A DNA stretch of 64,000 bases from contig NZ_JAJAVB010000039.1 in the NCBI RefSeq assembly GCF_020615385.1, positions 124,001 to 188,000 of the forward strand, in the 5' to 3' direction. The position numbers and the translations under genes were made by a program. The notes beneath the pieces are model-generated. The model was not told where the DNA came from, ran no database searches, and saw nothing but the letters and a program-made list of their open reading frames with translations. Shown one piece after another: positions 61,487-64,000 of the stretch (positions within the stretch are counted from its first letter, which is position 1; the number at the start of each line of letters is the position of its first letter). The stretch is from Jiella soli (GTDB lineage Bacteria; Pseudomonadota; Alphaproteobacteria; Rhizobiales; Rhizobiaceae).

Positions 61487-64000
61487 ATGGCAGAGACGAT
61501 CCGGCCGGGCCTCGCCCGCAGGCTCTCGGCATCGATTGCCGGCGACGCATATTTCAGCGCCTTCGATCGCGGCCGCTATGCGACGGATGCCTCGATCTAC
61601 CAGATCATGCCGGCGGCCGTGGTGGTCGCAAGGACGGTGGAGGACGTCGCCGCCTCGCTCGACGCCGCGCGGGAAGAAGGGCTGCCGCTCACCATGCGCG
61701 GCGGCGGCTCCTCGCAATGCGGCCAGACGGTGAATTCCGGCCTCATCGTCGACACGTCGAAATATCTGAACCGGCTGCTCGAGCTCGACGTCGCGGGCCG
61801 GCGCGCGCTGGTCGAGCCGGGCATCGTGCTCGACGACCTCAACCGGCTTCTCAGACCGCACGGGTTGTGGTTCCCGGTCGACGTCTCGACCGCCTCGCGC
61901 GCGACGATCGGCGGCATGGCCGGCAACAATTCCTGCGGCTCGCGCTCGCTGCGCTACGGGACGATGCGCGACAACGTCATCGCGATCGACGCGATCCTTT
62001 CGGACGGCACGAAAGGCCGTTTTGCGGCACTCGACCAGTACGCATCGCAGGAGCCGCCCCGCGATCTCGTCGCCGCCCTTCTCTCCCTCGGCCGGCGCGA
62101 GGCGGAGGAAGTGGCGCGGCGCTTCCCGAAGGTGCAGCGGCGTGTCGGCGGCTACAATCTCGACGCCCTGACGCCGGGCGACGAACCGATCAATCTCGCC
62201 CATCTCCTGGTCGGTTCGGAGGGAACGCTCGGCATCTCCACCGCGATCGAGATCAGGCTGTCGCCGCTGCCGAAGGGCAAGAAGATCCTCGCCGCCTGCC
62301 ATTTCCCGACCTTCCGGTCCGCGATGGAGGCCGCCAAGCATCTGGTCGCGCTGAAACCGACCTCGGTCGAGCTGGTCGATTCGACCATGATCGGGCTCGC
62401 CCGCAAGATCGACATGTTCGTGCCGACGCTCGACGCCTTCGTGCGGGGCGAGCCGGCAGCGCTGCTCCTCACCGAATTCGCCGACGAGCCGGAGGAAAAC
62501 GAGGCGAGCCTTGCGGCGCTGGAAGACACGATGAGCGACCTCGGCTACGGCTTCGGTCGCGGCGGCGTCCGCGAGGGCGGCGTCGTCGCCATCCGCGAAG
62601 CGAAGCTGCAGGGGGCGATCGCCGAGCTGCGCGCCGCCGGCCTCAACATCATGATGTCGATGAAGGAAGAGGGAAAGCCGGTCTCCTTCGTCGAGGATTG
62701 CGCCGTGCCCCTCGACCATCTTGCCGACTACACCGACCGGCTCACGGCGATCTTCGAGCGCCACGGCACGCGCGGCACCTGGTACGCGCACGCCTCGGAG
62801 GGCTGTCTCCACGTTCGGCCGGTGCTCAACGTCAAGCTGCAAAAAGACGTCGCCACCATGCGCGCGATCGCCGAGGAGGCCTTCGCCATGGTGCGCGAAT
62901 ACAAGGGCTCGCATTCCGGCGAGCATGGCGACGGGATCGTGCGCTCCGAATTCCACACGGCCATGTTCGGCGAGCGGATCGTCTCGGCCTTCAAGGAGGT
63001 GAAGACCGCTTTCGACCCGGCCGGCCTCCTCAATCCCGGCAAGATCGTCGATCCGCCGAAGATGGACGACCGCAGGCTCATGCGCTACCCGCCGGGCTAT
63101 CGGGCGGACGATTTTGAGACCGTCTTCGACTGGTCAGCCTGGCCGGGCGCATCGGGCGGGCTCCAGGGCGCGGCCGAGATGTGCAACAACAACGGCGCCT
63201 GCCGCAAATCCGCCGGCGCCGTGATGTGCCCGAGCTATCGCGTCACCCGCAACGAGCGCGACGTCACGCGCGGGCGGGCGAATACGCTGCGCCTGGCGCT
63301 GTCCGGGCAGTTGGGCCGCGACGCGCTCCTTTCGGACGAGATGGCCGAGACGCTGAAGCTCTGCGTCTCGTGCAAGGCGTGCCGGCGGGAATGCCCGACA
63401 GGTGTCGACATGGCGAAGATGAAGGCCGAGATCCTCTACCAGCGCGGCAAGGCGAAGGGCTTTTCGGCGAAGGACCGGCTGATCGCGAACCTGCCGCGCA
63501 CGGCGCCGGTGGCAGCACGGGCCGGCGGCCTCCTGGGCCTGCGCAACAGGATCCCGGCGCTCGCCGCGCTGTCGGAGCGCACGCTCGGCTTTTCCAGGAA
63601 ACGCACGCTCCCGGCCTTTCGCCGGGACTTCTTCCGGGACGAGGAAGGTGACAGGGCGGCCGCGAGGGGCGCGACCGATCAGGGCAGTGCGGCGCCTGCC
63701 CCGGCGCCGGCCAATAAGCCGGACGTAGTGCTCTTCGCCGACACGTTCGGCCGGTGGCTGGATCCGCAGACCCTGCGGGCCGCGATCGCTGTCCTGAGCG
63801 CCGGCGGATATCGTGTCGAGACCGCCCGGCCGGTGTCGGGAAGGAACCCGCTCTGCTGCGGCCGAACCTATATCGCCGGGGGCATGGCGGACCGCGCTAG
63901 GCAGGAGGCGGAGCGCACCATCGCCGCGCTGATCCCGCATGTGCGGGCCGGCAAGGCCGTGGTCGGGCTGGAGCCGTCCTGCCTCCTCACCCTGCGCGAC
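61487..64000 (+). CDS. FAD-linked oxidase/Fe-S fusion, glycolate or D-2-hydroxyacid dehydrogenase-like (partial)
   Basis: 838 codons in the window; the C-terminus is off the right edge. FAD-binding_4 domain (about residues 40-210: TMRGGGSSQCGQTVNSGLIV, GGMAGNNSCGSRSLRYGTM), FAD-oxidase C domain (to about 520: VGSEGTLGISTAIEIRLSP), two ferredoxin sites (C566, C572, C581; and C626, C629, C632, C636 in LCVSCKACRRECP), then a CCG-domain start (C790-C791). This GlcD+GlcF-like fusion oxidises a D-2-hydroxyacid (glycolate, D-lactate, 2-hydroxyglutarate) and passes electrons to the quinone pool. GGGAGGGA precedes the ATG. It is divergent from the glyoxylate-type aminotransferase. Confidence 0.9.
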   Translation, partial: MAETIRPGLARRLSASIAGDAYFSAFDRGRYATDASIYQIMPAAVVVARTVEDVAASLDAAREEGLPLTMRGGGSSQCGQTVNSGLIVDTSKYLNRLLELDVAGRRALVEPGIVLDDLNRLLRPHGLWFPVDVSTASRATIGGMAGNNSCGSRSLRYGTMRDNVIAIDAILSDGTKGRFAALDQYASQEPPRDLVAALLSLGRREAEEVARRFPKVQRRVGGYNLDALTPGDEPINLAHLLVGSEGTLGISTAIEIRLSPLPKGKKILAACHFPTFRSAMEAAKHLVALKPTSVELVDSTMIGLARKIDMFVPTLDAFVRGEPAALLLTEFADEPEENEASLAALEDTMSDLGYGFGRGGVREGGVVAIREAKLQGAIAELRAAGLNIMMSMKEEGKPVSFVEDCAVPLDHLADYTDRLTAIFERHGTRGTWYAHASEGCLHVRPVLNVKLQKDVATMRAIAEEAFAMVREYKGSHSGEHGDGIVRSEFHTAMFGERIVSAFKEVKTAFDPAGLLNPGKIVDPPKMDDRRLMRYPPGYRADDFETVFDWSAWPGASGGLQGAAEMCNNNGACRKSAGAVMCPSYRVTRNERDVTRGRANTLRLALSGQLGRDALLSDEMAETLKLCVSCKACRRECPTGVDMAKMKAEILYQRGKAKGFSAKDRLIANLPRTAPVAARAGGLLGLRNRIPALAALSERTLGFSRKRTLPAFRRDFFRDEEGDRAAARGATDQGSAAPAPAPANKPDVVLFADTFGRWLDPQTLRAAIAVLSAGGYRVETARPVSGRNPLCCGRTYIAGGMADRARQEAERTIAALIPHVRAGKAVVGLEPSCLLTLRD

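Overview
The window is GC-rich DNA from an alphaproteobacterium, most likely of the order Hyphomicrobiales (Rhizobiales). The pointers are the gene families (PotABCD-type importer with an HcnABC/opine-oxidase-type dehydrogenase, several TRAP and peptide ABC systems), the codon and base composition, and one copy of an interspersed repeat of a kind I remember from rhizobial genomes. I cannot name a genus. I see no tRNA, rRNA, ribosomal-protein, replication or cell-division gene, and no transposase or integrase. This looks like an accessory catabolic region (chromid, megaplasmid or flexible chromosome) made of uptake-plus-degradation modules.

Layout, left to right. (1) 1-6677: a three-part FAD/[2Fe-2S]/DAO dehydrogenase with a spermidine/putrescine-type ABC importer, and a divergent LysR gene whose operator can be read. 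(2) 6694-13959: a LuxR-type receptor without a LuxI, carrying the residue signature of the plant-responsive LuxR solos. It is divergent from a proline iminopeptidase gene with a lux-box-like palindrome, and then a full peptide ABC importer. (3) 14074-20081: HMG-CoA-lyase family enzyme, TRAP importer and class III CoA-transferase, with a divergent GntR regulator. (4) 20208-21894: ArsR plus SRPBCC/AHSA1 proteins. (5) 22082-30703: a second peptide ABC importer with an S15/CocE-type hydrolase and a divergent HTH regulator. (6) 30860-38258: tripartite tricarboxylate transporter, IlvD/Edd sugar-acid dehydratase, HpcH/HpaI aldolase and LacI regulator. (7) 38472-47580: a hydroxycinnamate module (CoA ligase, acyl-CoA dehydrogenase, crotonase, MarR, amidohydrolase) with its own TRAP importer. 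(8) 47657-55111: sugar ABC importer with SIS-domain isomerase/deglycase, PfkB kinase and ROK regulator. (9) 55136-64000: class III CoA-transferase, crotonase, TRAP importer and glyoxylate-type class V aminotransferase, divergent from a glycolate/D-lactate-dehydrogenase-like FAD/Fe-S protein that runs off the right edge.

Each module pairs an importer with the enzymes for its presumed substrate and usually a local regulator (LysR, LuxR, GntR, HTH, LacI, MarR, ROK). Eight importers in 64 kb, with predicted substrates such as amino acids or opine-like amines, peptides, hydroxycinnamates, sugar acids and short CoA-activated acids, fit a plant- or soil-associated scavenger. The most notable element is the PipR/OryR-like LuxR solo locus. 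A recurring architectural feature is a strong stem-loop just after the solute-binding-protein gene in six operons where that gene comes before membrane or ATPase genes.
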